From Rhodoplanes tepidamans (lineage in GTDB: Bacteria > Pseudomonadota > Alphaproteobacteria > Rhizobiales > Xanthobacteraceae), in assembly GCF_030813915.1 (NCBI RefSeq), contig NZ_JAUSUJ010000024.1, forward strand, positions 1-64,000: 64,000 bases of DNA, read 5' to 3'. The position numbers were made by a program, and so were the translations under genes. Positions 43,940 to 52,184 of this stretch are shown here, in pieces (the stretch's first letter is position 1; each line of letters begins with the position of its first letter). The notes beneath the pieces are model-generated. The model was not told the origin of the DNA, made no database searches, and saw only the letters and a list, made by a program, of their open reading frames with translations.

Positions 43940-45316
43940 CTATGCCGCCGCCTGCGCCAGCAGGGCGAGGGCGCGAGCGCCGTCGCGGGTGGTGCGCAGC
44001 ACCGGGATGCCGGCGCCCTCGATGTCGCGGACCCAGCGCTCGCGGGCGGCGCCACCGTAGATCACCAGCACGACCGGCTTGTCGTGCTCCCGGCGCAGCC
44101 GCTTCATCAGGTCGCCGAACTCCGGGAAGTCGGCGTTGCCGGGGGCGAGCAGGGTGCACAGCAGCATGTCGGTCGCCGGGTCCGCCAGCATGGCGCCGAG
44201 GCCGACCTCGTGCGCCTCGCGCGGGCCCTTCACGTCGATGCCGATCCAGAAGTCGAACGGGTTCTCGGGCGGCAGCCAGTCGGGCAGGATGCCGCGCATC
44301 CGGGCGACCGTCTCGGGCGCGAAGCTGGACAGGGTCAGGCCGGCTTCGACCACCAGGTCGGTCGCCATCACGCCGAGCGCGCCGCTGGTCGTGGCGATGC
44401 CGACCCGCCGGCCCTTCGGGCGCGGCAGGAAGGCGAGCGTGCGCAGCGCGTCGACGAACTCGGTCTCGTCGGCGACTCGGATGATGCCGGCCTCGGCGAT
44501 CGCCGCGTCGAGCGCGGCGCCGTCGGTCTCGCGCGACCCGGTGTGGGCGAGCGAGGCGCGGGCGCCGTCCGCGGTGCGGCCCGGCTTGAGCATGACGATC
44601 GGCTTGCTCTTCCGCACCTCTCTCGCCCGCGCCAGGAACTCGGCCGGGCGCAGAATCGTCTCGATGTAGAAGCCGATCACCGTGGTGCCGGGGTCGTCGG
44701 CGACGAAGTCGAGGAAGTCGAGCTCGTCGACGTCGATCTTGTTGCCGACGTCGATGCTCTTGCCGACCGGCAGGCGCTGCGTCTCGGCGCTCATCACGCC
44801 GAGCATCAGGGCGCCGGTGAAGATGCCGGTCTGGGTGAACAGCGAGACGCCGCCGCTTTCCCAGCGCGGAAAGTTCACGAAGCTGCCCATCATGCCGCAC
44901 TCGGCATTGACCATGCCGATGGTGTTCGGCCCGCCGAGCAGCAGGCCCGCCTCGCGCGCCATCGCGCGGATGCGCTCCTGGTCGGCGCGGCCGGCCTCGC
45001 TCGCCTCGGCGAAGCCCGCCGTGATGATCGAGGCGGCGCGCGCGCCGGCCGCGATGCACTGCTTCACGGCGGTCTCGACATGGTCGCGTGGCAGCACGAT
45101 GTAGACGAGGTCGACCGTCTCGGGGACGTCGGCGAGCCTCGGATAGGCCTTGCGCCCCATCACCTCGGGGGCGTTCGGGTTGATCGGGTAGAGCGGTCCC
45201 GAGAAGCCCCCGCGCACCAGGTTGTGGAACAGCACCCCGCCGGATTTCTGGGCGTTCGTCGACGCGCCGATCACGGCGATCGAGCGCGGCGCGACGAGCG
45301 GACGGATGTCTCGCAT
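43940..45316 (-). CDS. Acyl-CoA synthetase (NDP-forming)-like, CoA-binding alpha part only
   Basis: Encodes 458 residues. The N-terminal CoA-binding domain starts with LVAPRSIAVIGASTNAQKSGGVLFHNLVRGGFSGPLYPINP, followed by a succinyl-CoA-ligase-like region (GPNTIGMVNAECGMMGSF, FTQTGIFTGALM, IGFYIETI) with ALAHTGSRE-like SLAHTGSRETDGAAL. The ATP-grasp (beta) domain of ADP-forming acetyl-CoA synthetases is absent and no separate beta gene is adjacent. It could pair with a distant subunit or act on a CoA ester without ATP. It starts 29 bp after the zinc dehydrogenase stop, preceded by GAGGAGAG. Confidence 0.85.
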   Translation of the reverse strand: MRDIRPLVAPRSIAVIGASTNAQKSGGVLFHNLVRGGFSGPLYPINPNAPEVMGRKAYPRLADVPETVDLVYIVLPRDHVETAVKQCIAAGARAASIITAGFAEASEAGRADQERIRAMAREAGLLLGGPNTIGMVNAECGMMGSFVNFPRWESGGVSLFTQTGIFTGALMLGVMSAETQRLPVGKSIDVGNKIDVDELDFLDFVADDPGTTVIGFYIETILRPAEFLARAREVRKSKPIVMLKPGRTADGARASLAHTGSRETDGAALDAAIAEAGIIRVADETEFVDALRTLAFLPRPKGRRVGIATTSGALGVMATDLVVEAGLTLSSFAPETVARMRGILPDWLPPENPFDFWIGIDVKGPREAHEVGLGAMLADPATDMLLCTLLAPGNADFPEFGDLMKRLRREHDKPVVLVIYGGAARERWVRDIEGAGIPVLRTTRDGARALALLAQAAA

Positions 45317-45345
45317 GACGGTCGTCTCTCCTCGGCGTCCGCGGC

Positions 45346-46404
45346 TCAGTGCTCGACCTTCAGCAGCACCTTGCCGAACTGCTTGGCGGCCTCGAGATAG
45401 CGGTGCGCCTCGGCGGCCTCGGCGAGCGGGAAGACGCGGTCGATCACGGTCTTCAGCCGGCCGTCGTCGAGCATCGGCATCATCGCCTCGAGGTCCTGCT
45501 TCGTCGCGCTGTTCGAACCGATGATCGACAGCTCCTTGTGGAAGATGAAGTTGACCTGTACGCTGCAGTCGTAGGACTTGGTGCCGCCGGCCGTGACGAC
45601 GCGGCCGCCGCGGGTGAGGCAGCGGACCGACTTGCCGAGGAAGTCGCCGCCGACGTGCTCGATGACGCAGTCGACGCCGCGCTTGCCGGTCAGCCTCAGC
45701 ACCTCGTCGACGAAGTCGACCGTGTTGTAGTTGATCAGCTCGTCCGCCCCGAGGGCCTTGGCGCGCTCGAGCTTCCAGTCGCTGCTCGAGGTCGTGAACA
45801 CGCGCGCCCCGATCAGCTTGCAAATCTGGATCGCCGCCATGCTGACGCCCGACGAGGCGGAGTTCACCAGCACGGTCTCGCCCGGTCGCACCCCGCCGCG
45901 GGTCACCACCATGTGCCAGGCGGTGCCGAAGGCGTTGGGGAACGCCGCCGCGTCCTCGTATGTCACGTTCTTCGGCAGCGGGATCAGGTGATGCGCCGGC
46001 ATCTTCACGTACTGGGCATAGGCCCCGGGAACGTGGGCGCCGAGATAGCGGTAGTCGCGCGAGCAGCGGTTCGGATGCCCGGTCATGCACTGATCGCAGT
46101 AGCCGCAGGGCAGCACCCACCAGCTCGTCACCCGGGTGCCGATCGGGAGGTCGGTCTTCGCCTCGGCGTCGAGCGCCACCAGCTCGCCGCCGAAGTCGCC
46201 GCCGAGAATGTGCGGGAAGCGGCCCTTGTTGGGCTTGTAGCGGCCGGCGCGCGCCATCAGGTCGTAGCCGTTGAGCGCCACGGCGTGCACCTTCACCAGC
46301 GCCTCGCCGCGTTCCAGCGTCGGCGCCGGCACGTCGGTGTAGCGCAGCACGTCGGGGTCGCCGTAGCGCTCGAAGATCACGGCCTTCATGGTCTGCGGGG
46401 TCAT
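45346..46404 (-). CDS. Zinc-dependent medium-chain alcohol dehydrogenase family protein
   Basis: Encodes 352 residues. MDR fold: GroES-like N-terminal domain with ALVKVHAVALNGYDLMARAG, HILGGDFGGELVAL, and a structural zinc cluster PCGYCDQCMTGHPNRC; then the NAD(P) domain with VLVNSASSGVSMAAIQICKLIGARV and CVIEHVGGDF. It oxidises an alcohol or reduces an enone or aldehyde, substrate unknown. ATG 46404 starts the conserved MKAVIFERYGDPDVL region a few residues later. It is the first gene of a two-gene minus-strand unit with the CoA-ligase-like protein, divergent from the NMT1-type ABC genes across operator B. Confidence 0.88.
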   Translation of the reverse strand: MTPQTMKAVIFERYGDPDVLRYTDVPAPTLERGEALVKVHAVALNGYDLMARAGRYKPNKGRFPHILGGDFGGELVALDAEAKTDLPIGTRVTSWWVLPCGYCDQCMTGHPNRCSRDYRYLGAHVPGAYAQYVKMPAHHLIPLPKNVTYEDAAAFPNAFGTAWHMVVTRGGVRPGETVLVNSASSGVSMAAIQICKLIGARVFTTSSSDWKLERAKALGADELINYNTVDFVDEVLRLTGKRGVDCVIEHVGGDFLGKSVRCLTRGGRVVTAGGTKSYDCSVQVNFIFHKELSIIGSNSATKQDLEAMMPMLDDGRLKTVIDRVFPLAEAAEAHRYLEAAKQFGKVLLKVEH

Positions 46405-46516
46405 TTCGGTCTCTTCGTTGGGGCGCGCCGGTGCGGTCCGGGCGTCGTCTGTCTGAATTTTCGGCAGCACCTGCGCATATTTGCAGCGGGCCGGGTGCTT
46501 GCCGGCGATGGGGCAA

Positions 46517-46539
46517 TTTTTGTATACCGAGTTATACAA
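46517..46539 (+). promoter_or_regulatory. Operator B: shared motif in the divergent promoter region
   Basis: TTTTTGTATACCGAGTTATA followed by CAA, with GTATA and TATAC arms. It lies between the zinc dehydrogenase (minus) and the ABC binding-protein gene (plus). Its complement matches operator A at 39997-40019 at 18 of 23 positions. Probable binding site of a FadR-type GntR regulator, the nearest being encoded at 49492. Confidence 0.55.
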
Positions 46540-46598
46540 CAAATCAACGGACCGCGCGGCGGTTTCCCTGTCACCATCGAAACGAAGGAAGGCGACAG

Positions 46599-47627
46599 AT
46601 GCAGAACGAGCAGATGTGGAAGAGCGCTCGGGCGACCGCGATGCGGGACCCGACGCGGCGGCGCGTGCTCGGGGCCGCCGCGCTCCTCGTCACCGCGGCC
46701 GTGGCCGGCGGTCCGGCGGCGGCGGCCGACAAGGTCACGTTCGTGACCGACTTCGGCTTCAACGGGCGCCACGCCTACTATTACGTCGCGCTCGACAAGG
46801 GCTACTACAAGGACGCCGGCCTCGACGTGGAGATCGTGCGCGGCCAGGGCTCGGCCGACGCGGTGAAGCAGGTCGCCGCCAAGACCGCGCAGCTCGGCTT
46901 CGCCGACGCGGCCGCCGTCATTCTCGGTCGCGGCAACGACCAGATCCCGGTCAAGCTCGTCGCCATGGTGTACGCCAAGCCGCCGCACGCCATCTACGTG
47001 CTGAAGGAGTCCGGCATCGCCAAGCCGAAGGACCTCGAGGGCAAGCGCATCGCCGACACGGCGTTCAGCGCCATGCCGAAGATGTTCGACGCCTACGCCA
47101 AGGCGGCCAAGATCGACGGCTCCAAGGTGAGCTGGCTGGTCGCCGCCAGCGACGCGCTGCCCGGCATGCTCAATCTCGGCCGCGCCGAGGGCATCGGCCA
47201 GTTCACGGTCGGCGAGGCGCTGCTGAAGAAGGCCGCCGGCGGCAAGGAGCTGGTGAAGCTCGCCTACGCGGACGTGGGACTCGACTACTACTCGAACGGC
47301 ATCATCGCCACCGACGAGACGATCAAGTCGAACCCCGATCTGGTGAAGCGGTTCGTCGCGGCGACCCTGCGCGGCCTGAAGGACGCGATCGCCGATCCGG
47401 CCGAGGCCGGCAGGATCATGAACAAGTATCACCGCCAGGTGGACGTCGACGTCGCCACGGCGGAGACCGCCGCGGTCGCGGCGCTCGCCCAGGTTCCGGG
47501 CGAGGCGCTCGGGGCGATCAATCCGGACCGCGTGCAGAAGACGATCGACATCATCGCCGGGGCCTATCCGCTGAAGTCGCCGGTGACCGTGAAGGACATC
47601 TCTGTGACCGACATGGTGGCGAAGTGA
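46599..47627 (+). CDS. ABC transporter substrate-binding protein, NMT1/SsuA-like
   Basis: Encodes 342 residues. The signal region contains TRRRVLGAAALLVTAAVAGGPAAAA, with arginines that suggest Tat export. The mature part starts KVTFVTDFGFNGRHAYYYVALDKGYYKDAGLDVEIVRGQGSADAVKQVA, the classic NMT1/THI5/SsuA pattern for pyrimidine, taurine or sulfonate-type ligands. AAGGAAGG precedes the start. It heads an importer operon with an ATPase and a permease, and is likely controlled through operator B. Ligand identity cannot be read from the sequence; adjoining catabolic genes suggest an amino-acid-derived organic compound. Confidence 0.9.
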   Translation: MQNEQMWKSARATAMRDPTRRRVLGAAALLVTAAVAGGPAAAADKVTFVTDFGFNGRHAYYYVALDKGYYKDAGLDVEIVRGQGSADAVKQVAAKTAQLGFADAAAVILGRGNDQIPVKLVAMVYAKPPHAIYVLKESGIAKPKDLEGKRIADTAFSAMPKMFDAYAKAAKIDGSKVSWLVAASDALPGMLNLGRAEGIGQFTVGEALLKKAAGGKELVKLAYADVGLDYYSNGIIATDETIKSNPDLVKRFVAATLRGLKDAIADPAEAGRIMNKYHRQVDVDVATAETAAVAALAQVPGEALGAINPDRVQKTIDIIAGAYPLKSPVTVKDISVTDMVAK

Positions 47628-47645
47628 TCGCCCGGCGCCGCTAGC

Positions 47646-48548
47646 ATGGACGCCGCCCTGCGACCCGCGCCGGCCCGTCCCGCGACGAGCCGGCCGGGCG
47701 TGCTCCCGGACCCGGCCACTGGCGGCCGGGCGGCGGGCGAGCCCACCGTGACGGCGTCGAGCGCGGCGCTGGCGAGCGAGACGTCGCGTGCGATGACCAA
47801 GATCCAGATCTTCGACGTCTACAAGACGTATGCGACGCGCAGCGGCCGCACCACGGCGCTGCAGAAGGTCGATCTCGACATTCGCGAGAACGAGTTCATC
47901 GCGCTGGTCGGGCCGTCCGGCTGCGGCAAGTCGACCCTGCTCAAGCTGATCACGGCCCTCATCAGGCCGTCGCGCGGAAAGATCCTGCTCGGCGGCACGC
48001 TGCTGGACAAGCCGTCCCGCGACGTCGGGATCGTGTTCCAGCAGCCGGTGCTGATGCCGTGGCGCAGCGTGCTCGACAACGTGCTGCTGCCGGCCGAGAT
48101 CCTCGGCCTCGACATGAAGGAGGCGCGGGCGCGCGCGGTGGAGCTGCTCGATCTCGTCGGGCTCGGCGGCTTCGAGAACCGCTATCCCGGCGAGCTGTCG
48201 GGGGGCATGCAGCAGCGCGCCGCGATCTGCCGCGGCCTCGTGCACGATCCGTCGGTCCTGCTGATGGACGAGCCGTTCGCGGCGCTCGACGCGATGACCC
48301 GCGAGGATCTCGGCTTCGAGCTGCTGCGCATCTGGGAGCGCCACCGCAAGACCGTGGTGTTCGTCACCCACAACATCCCCGAGGCGATCCTGCTCGCCGA
48401 CCGGGTGGTGGCGATGTCGCCGCGGCCCGGCCGCATCGAGAAGGTGATCGACGTCGACCTGCCGCGGCCGCGCACCCTCGACATGCAGTTCACCCCGGCC
48501 TTCAAGGCGCATTCGGACGAGATCCGCGCCCTGATCCGCCGGACCTGA
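47646..48548 (+). CDS. ABC transporter ATP-binding protein, SsuB/TauB/NrtD type
   Basis: Encodes 300 residues if the ATG at 47646 is used; the conserved region begins at an internal ATG (47793, MTKIQIFDVYKTY), leaving 49 residues of Ala/Pro-rich leader that may not be translated. Motifs: Walker A GPSGCGKST, Q-loop FQQPVLMPWRS (typical of the nitrate/sulfonate/taurine class), signature LSGGMQQR, Walker B LLMDEPFAALD and the H-loop VTHN. It powers the importer formed with the flanking binding protein and permease; its stop is 12 bp before the permease start. Confidence 0.9.
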   Translation: MDAALRPAPARPATSRPGVLPDPATGGRAAGEPTVTASSAALASETSRAMTKIQIFDVYKTYATRSGRTTALQKVDLDIRENEFIALVGPSGCGKSTLLKLITALIRPSRGKILLGGTLLDKPSRDVGIVFQQPVLMPWRSVLDNVLLPAEILGLDMKEARARAVELLDLVGLGGFENRYPGELSGGMQQRAAICRGLVHDPSVLLMDEPFAALDAMTREDLGFELLRIWERHRKTVVFVTHNIPEAILLADRVVAMSPRPGRIEKVIDVDLPRPRTLDMQFTPAFKAHSDEIRALIRRT

Positions 48549-48559
48549 GGAGGCCCGCC

Positions 48560-49399
48560 ATGAGCGATCCGACGACCGCCGACAGCGCCCTCGCCGACCG
48601 GGCCTCCGAGGCCGACGACGGCGCCGAGGCGTGGGTCGATCCGGAGCGCGTCTCGCTCAAGGACGTGCTCCTGCCGCTCGTCACCTTCGCGGTGCTGCTG
48701 CTGATCTGGGAGGCGGCGGTCCGCGAGGCGAAGATCCCGGCTTGGCTGCTGCCGTCGCCGACCGTCATCGGCGAGGCCTTCGCCGACTGGTGGCGCGAGC
48801 TGCTCGCCCATTCGCTCGTCACCCTCTACGAGACGCTGGCCGGCTTCGCCCTGTCGATCGCGCTCGGCGTGCCGCTCGCGGTGGCGGTGGTCTACTCGCC
48901 GGTGCTGCAGAAGACCATCTACCCGATCCTGCTGGCGCTGCAGTCGGTGCCCAAGGTCGCCATCGCGCCGCTGCTCGCCCTGTGGATCGGCTTCGGCGCC
49001 ATGCCGAAGATCATCGTCGTCTTCCTGGTGTGCTTCTTTCCCATCGTGGTGGCGACGGCGACCGGCCTCACCGCGGTGCCGCCGGCCCTGATGGATCTGA
49101 TCCGCTCGCTCTCGGCGACGCCGTTCCAGACCTTCGTCAAGGCGCGCTTCCCCACCGCCATGCCGCACATCTTCGTCGGCCTGAAGATCGCGATCACGTT
49201 CGCGGTCATCGGCGCCGTGATCGGCGAGTTCGTCGGCTCCGAATCGGGCCTCGGCTACCTCATCCTGGTGTCGTCGTCGCAGTCGCGCACGCCGGTCGCC
49301 TTCGCGGCCCTGGTGGTGCTTACCTTGATGAGCATCGTCCTGTATTATGCGGTGGAGTTCGTCGAGCGACTGATGGTCCCCTGGGCGACCAAGACCTGA
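48560..49399 (+). CDS. ABC transporter permease, SsuC/TauC type
   Basis: Encodes 279 residues. An acidic N-terminal segment of about 35 residues precedes six hydrophobic helices. The cytoplasmic EAA loop reads ALMDLIRSLSATPFQTFVKARFPTAMPHIFVGLKIAITFAVIGAVIGEFVGSESGLGYLI, the BPD_transp_1 signature of nitrate/sulfonate/taurine permeases. GGAGGCCC provides the ribosome site. It is the third gene of the NMT1-type importer; the GntR gene follows after 92 bp. Confidence 0.92.
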   Translation: MSDPTTADSALADRASEADDGAEAWVDPERVSLKDVLLPLVTFAVLLLIWEAAVREAKIPAWLLPSPTVIGEAFADWWRELLAHSLVTLYETLAGFALSIALGVPLAVAVVYSPVLQKTIYPILLALQSVPKVAIAPLLALWIGFGAMPKIIVVFLVCFFPIVVATATGLTAVPPALMDLIRSLSATPFQTFVKARFPTAMPHIFVGLKIAITFAVIGAVIGEFVGSESGLGYLILVSSSQSRTPVAFAALVVLTLMSIVLYYAVEFVERLMVPWATKT

Positions 49400-49491
49400 C
49401 CGGGTGACGGGGCCCGGCCGGGCGGCCGGCCCCGCACGGGCGGTCAGGCCGTCGCGCGACGCACGACACCCCCGCGACGAACGGATCGAGC

Positions 49492-50256
49492 ATGGCCCGA
49501 GCGGCGACGAGTCCCCGCGGCGACAGGCGGCGGACCCCGCGGCGCACCGCGGAGACGACGGACGAGACCGGGCCGGAGGACGCCGGCTTCCCGATGCCGC
49601 CGCCGCGGCAGCGGGCCGGCGAGGGGCTCGGCGACTTCGCCTACCGGGTGCTGCGCGAGGCGATCCGCAGCGGCCATTTCCGTTCCGGTCGGCACCTGCG
49701 CGAGGCCGACGTGGCGCGCTGGCTCGACATCAGCCGTACCCCGGTGCGCGAGGCGTTCCACCGCATCGTCTCCGAGGGGCTGCTGGTCAGCGGGCCGTGG
49801 AACGGCCTGATGATCGCCTCGCTCGATCGCCAGCAGCTGGTCGAGCTCTACGCGGTGCGCGAGGTGCTGGAGGGCACGGCGGCGGCGCTCGCCGCCCAGC
49901 ACGCCTCGCCGGCCGAGATCGACCTGATGTTCTCCATCGCGGCGAGCGAGACCGCCGCCAAGGACGACCCCGACCGGCTGGTCGTCATCAACGCCGAGCT
50001 GCACCAGACCATCTACGGCGCCGCCCACAACCGCTATCTGCTGCAGTCGCTGAACGCGGTGGTCGATTCGCTGGGCCTGCTGCGCCACTCCACCTTCGTG
50101 CTGCCCGGCTCGACCGAGCTCGCGCGCCGCGAGCATGTCGAGATCCTGCGCGCCATCAAGGAGCGGAACGCCAGGAAGGCCGAGCAGCTCGCCCGCCGGC
50201 ACATCCGCCACGCGCTGGCTCTGCGGCTCCGTCTGCAGCACGAGGAGGGCGGCTGA
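49492..50256 (+). CDS. GntR-family regulator, FCD (FadR-type) subfamily
   Basis: Encodes 254 residues. A basic, unstructured N-terminus of about 40 residues precedes the winged helix FAYRVLREAIRSGHFRSGRHLREADVARWLDISRTPVREAFHRIVSEGLL, then an FCD helical domain with the metal ligands expected in AELHQTIYGAAHN and REHVEILRAI. FCD regulators respond to carboxylic acids. Encoded just after the NMT1-type importer, it is the best candidate to bind operators A and B and thus control both the transporter and the gamma-glutamyl operon. Confidence 0.9.
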   Translation: MARAATSPRGDRRRTPRRTAETTDETGPEDAGFPMPPPRQRAGEGLGDFAYRVLREAIRSGHFRSGRHLREADVARWLDISRTPVREAFHRIVSEGLLVSGPWNGLMIASLDRQQLVELYAVREVLEGTAAALAAQHASPAEIDLMFSIAASETAAKDDPDRLVVINAELHQTIYGAAHNRYLLQSLNAVVDSLGLLRHSTFVLPGSTELARREHVEILRAIKERNARKAEQLARRHIRHALALRLRLQHEEGG

Positions 50257-50293
50257 GCGTCGTCGTCGGTCGGTCCGGGCGCGGCGCGTCGGC

Positions 50294-51340
50294 TCACCGG
50301 GCCGCGGTGCCGGCCTCGCGGCGGAAATAGGCGTCGACCTGCATGCCCGGCTTCAGCGGGCCGGGGTCGGCGAGGTCGATGGTCACCTCCAGCACGTCGA
50401 TGTCGGACTGGCGGCGCGGGCCGCGCGCCGCCATGCCGCCGGGGCCGACCGTCTGGGCGATCGACGCCACGGTGCCGGCGAAGTCGCGCCCCTGGAAGGC
50501 GGCAGCCCGCACCGTCACGGCCTGGCCGACCTTCACCTGGCCGATGTCGCGCTCGTCGAGCTCGGCCCGCACCCGCAGGGCGGAGAGATCGCCGAGCACG
50601 ATCAGCGGCGGCTCGCCGCCGGGCGGCGCGAGCTCGCCGGGCCGCGCCGCCACCTGCAGCACGGTGCCGTCGATGGGGGCCCGGATGCGGGTCTTCTCCA
50701 GCGCCGCGTCGGCGATCACGAGCTCGGCCCGGCCGGCCAGCCATTCGGCCTCGGTGCGGTTCGGCAGCGGCGTGTCCTCGTCGGCGCGCAGGCGGGCGAG
50801 ATCGGCCTGAGCCTTGACCAGCCGGTCCTGCGCCGTGGCGAAGCGCTCGCGCGCCGGCGCGATCATGCTCTCGGCGCCGTCGCCGCGGCGGCGCACCAGC
50901 ACGGCGCCGTCGAGCGCGTCCCGCGCCGCGATCAGGGCGCGTTCGGCGTCGGCCACCGCGTCCTCGGCCCGGCGGCGGTCGCCGGAGCCGCGCGGTGCCG
51001 ACTGGTCGTCGCGGGCCCGCTCGCGCGCGCCGGCCTGCGCCTCGGCCGCCACCACGCGGGCGCGCGCCTCGGCGTCGTCGAGCCGCACCAGCAGCTCGCC
51101 GGCGAACACCGTGTCGTTCGGCTTCGCCAGCACCTCGACGATGCGGCCGGGCGCCGCGGCGCCGAGCCGGATCTCGCGCGAGCGCGGCTCGACCCGGCCG
51201 AGCGCCACCGCCGCCCACTGCTTGCGGGCGTCGCGATCGCCCTCCTCGGCGCGTTGCGCCGCCGCCGGGGCGGCGAGCGGCAGGACGAGCGCCGGGACGA
51301 GCGACGCGGCGAGGGCGAGCGGGATCAGGTCACGGCGCAT
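50294..51340 (-). CDS. HlyD-family periplasmic adaptor of a DevBCA-like exporter (DevB-like)
   Basis: Encodes 348 residues. A signal or anchor segment (LIPLALAASLVPALVLPLAAPAAA) is followed by a lipoyl/barrel-sandwich half (GRVEPRSREIRLGAAAPGRIVEVLAKPNDTVFAGELLVRLDD), a coiled-coil hairpin rich in Ala/Arg/Glu (about 110-215), the second lipoyl half (KTRIRAPIDGTVLQVAARPGELA) and a beta-barrel domain. Start ATG 51340 overlaps the ATPase stop by 11 bp. With the FtsX-like permease and ATPase it forms a tripartite-type ABC exporter, which normally docks on a TolC-like channel; no tolC gene is present here. Confidence 0.87.
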   Translation of the reverse strand: MRRDLIPLALAASLVPALVLPLAAPAAAQRAEEGDRDARKQWAAVALGRVEPRSREIRLGAAAPGRIVEVLAKPNDTVFAGELLVRLDDAEARARVVAAEAQAGARERARDDQSAPRGSGDRRRAEDAVADAERALIAARDALDGAVLVRRRGDGAESMIAPARERFATAQDRLVKAQADLARLRADEDTPLPNRTEAEWLAGRAELVIADAALEKTRIRAPIDGTVLQVAARPGELAPPGGEPPLIVLGDLSALRVRAELDERDIGQVKVGQAVTVRAAAFQGRDFAGTVASIAQTVGPGGMAARGPRRQSDIDVLEVTIDLADPGPLKPGMQVDAYFRREAGTAAR

Positions 51341-52184
51341 GCGGGGAACCCTGGGACTCTGGGGACGCGGACTCTGGGGACACGGACTCTGGGGACACGG
51401 ACTCTGGGGACACGGACTTGGGGGACACGGACTTGGGGGACGCCGACTCGTTCGGCGCGGGCTCGCGCGGAGCGGGCCCGGCGTGCGCACCCGCCTCCTC
51501 GGCGACGATGCGGCCGTCCTCGATGCGGACGATGCGGTCGGCGAAGGGCAGCGTGCGCGGATCGTGGGTGACGACCAGGACGGCGCGGCGCGGATCCTTC
51601 GCGATGTCGGCCAGCACCGTCATGATGGCGCGGCCGTTGTCGCCGTCGAGCGAGGCGGTCGGCTCGTCGGCGAACAGCGCCGCGGTGCGTCCGACCACGG
51701 CGCGGGCGATGGCGACGCGCTGCTGCTCGCCGCCCGACAGCTCGCGCGGGAACGCATGGTGCTTGTGCGCCAGGCCGACGGTGGCGAGCGCCGCCGCGGC
51801 GCGCTCGGGCGCGTCCTCGCCGTGCTCGCCGCGCACGTCGAGCACCAGCCGGACGTTCTCGATCGCGGTCAGGGTCGGGAACAGGTGATAGGACTGGAAC
51901 ACGAATCCGACATGGGTGCGGCGCAGCCGCGCCAGCGTCTCGGGGCCGGCGCCGGTCGTGGTCTCGCCGGCGAGCCGCACGGTGCCGCGGGTCGGCGTCA
52001 GCATGCCGCCGAGGATCGACAGCAGCGTCGTCTTGCCGCTGCCCGACGGCCCCATCAGCAGCGTCAGCTCGCCGCCCTTCAGGGCGAGCGACACGCCGCG
52101 CAGCGCCTGCACGCGGCCGGCGCCCTCGCCGAGCGTCTTCTCGACGTCCACGGCCTCGACGATCGGGGTGGTCGCGGCGGTCAT
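51330..52184 (-). CDS. ABC exporter ATP-binding protein (DevA-like) with repetitive C-terminal tail
   Basis: Encodes 284 residues. The ATPase core is complete: Walker A GPSGSGKTT, Q-loop FQSYHLFPTLT, signature LSGGEQQR, Walker B ALFADEPTASLD and H-loop VTHD, as in MacB/LolD/DevA proteins. After the usual end (about residue 237) comes a Pro/Ala/Ser tail containing six near-identical pentapeptides of the VSPES or VSPKS type, encoded by a 15-bp tandem array. ATGA overlap couples it to the permease upstream. The tail is not part of the family fold and may be variable in length between strains. Confidence 0.88.
   Translation of the reverse strand: MTAATTPIVEAVDVEKTLGEGAGRVQALRGVSLALKGGELTLLMGPSGSGKTTLLSILGGMLTPTRGTVRLAGETTTGAGPETLARLRRTHVGFVFQSYHLFPTLTAIENVRLVLDVRGEHGEDAPERAAAALATVGLAHKHHAFPRELSGGEQQRVAIARAVVGRTAALFADEPTASLDGDNGRAIMTVLADIAKDPRRAVLVVTHDPRTLPFADRIVRIEDGRIVAEEAGAHAGPAPREPAPNESASPKSVSPKSVSPESVSPESVSPESASPESQGSPHAP
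51355..51444. repeat. 15-bp in-frame tandem repeat (minisatellite)
   Basis: Six head-to-tail copies of GACTCTGGGGACACG, the first and the last two with one to four changes. Being 15 bp long, each unit adds one pentapeptide (Val-Ser-Pro-Glu/Lys-Ser) to the ABC ATPase tail without altering the frame. The array ends 11 bp before the HlyD-like start codon. Confidence 0.9.
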
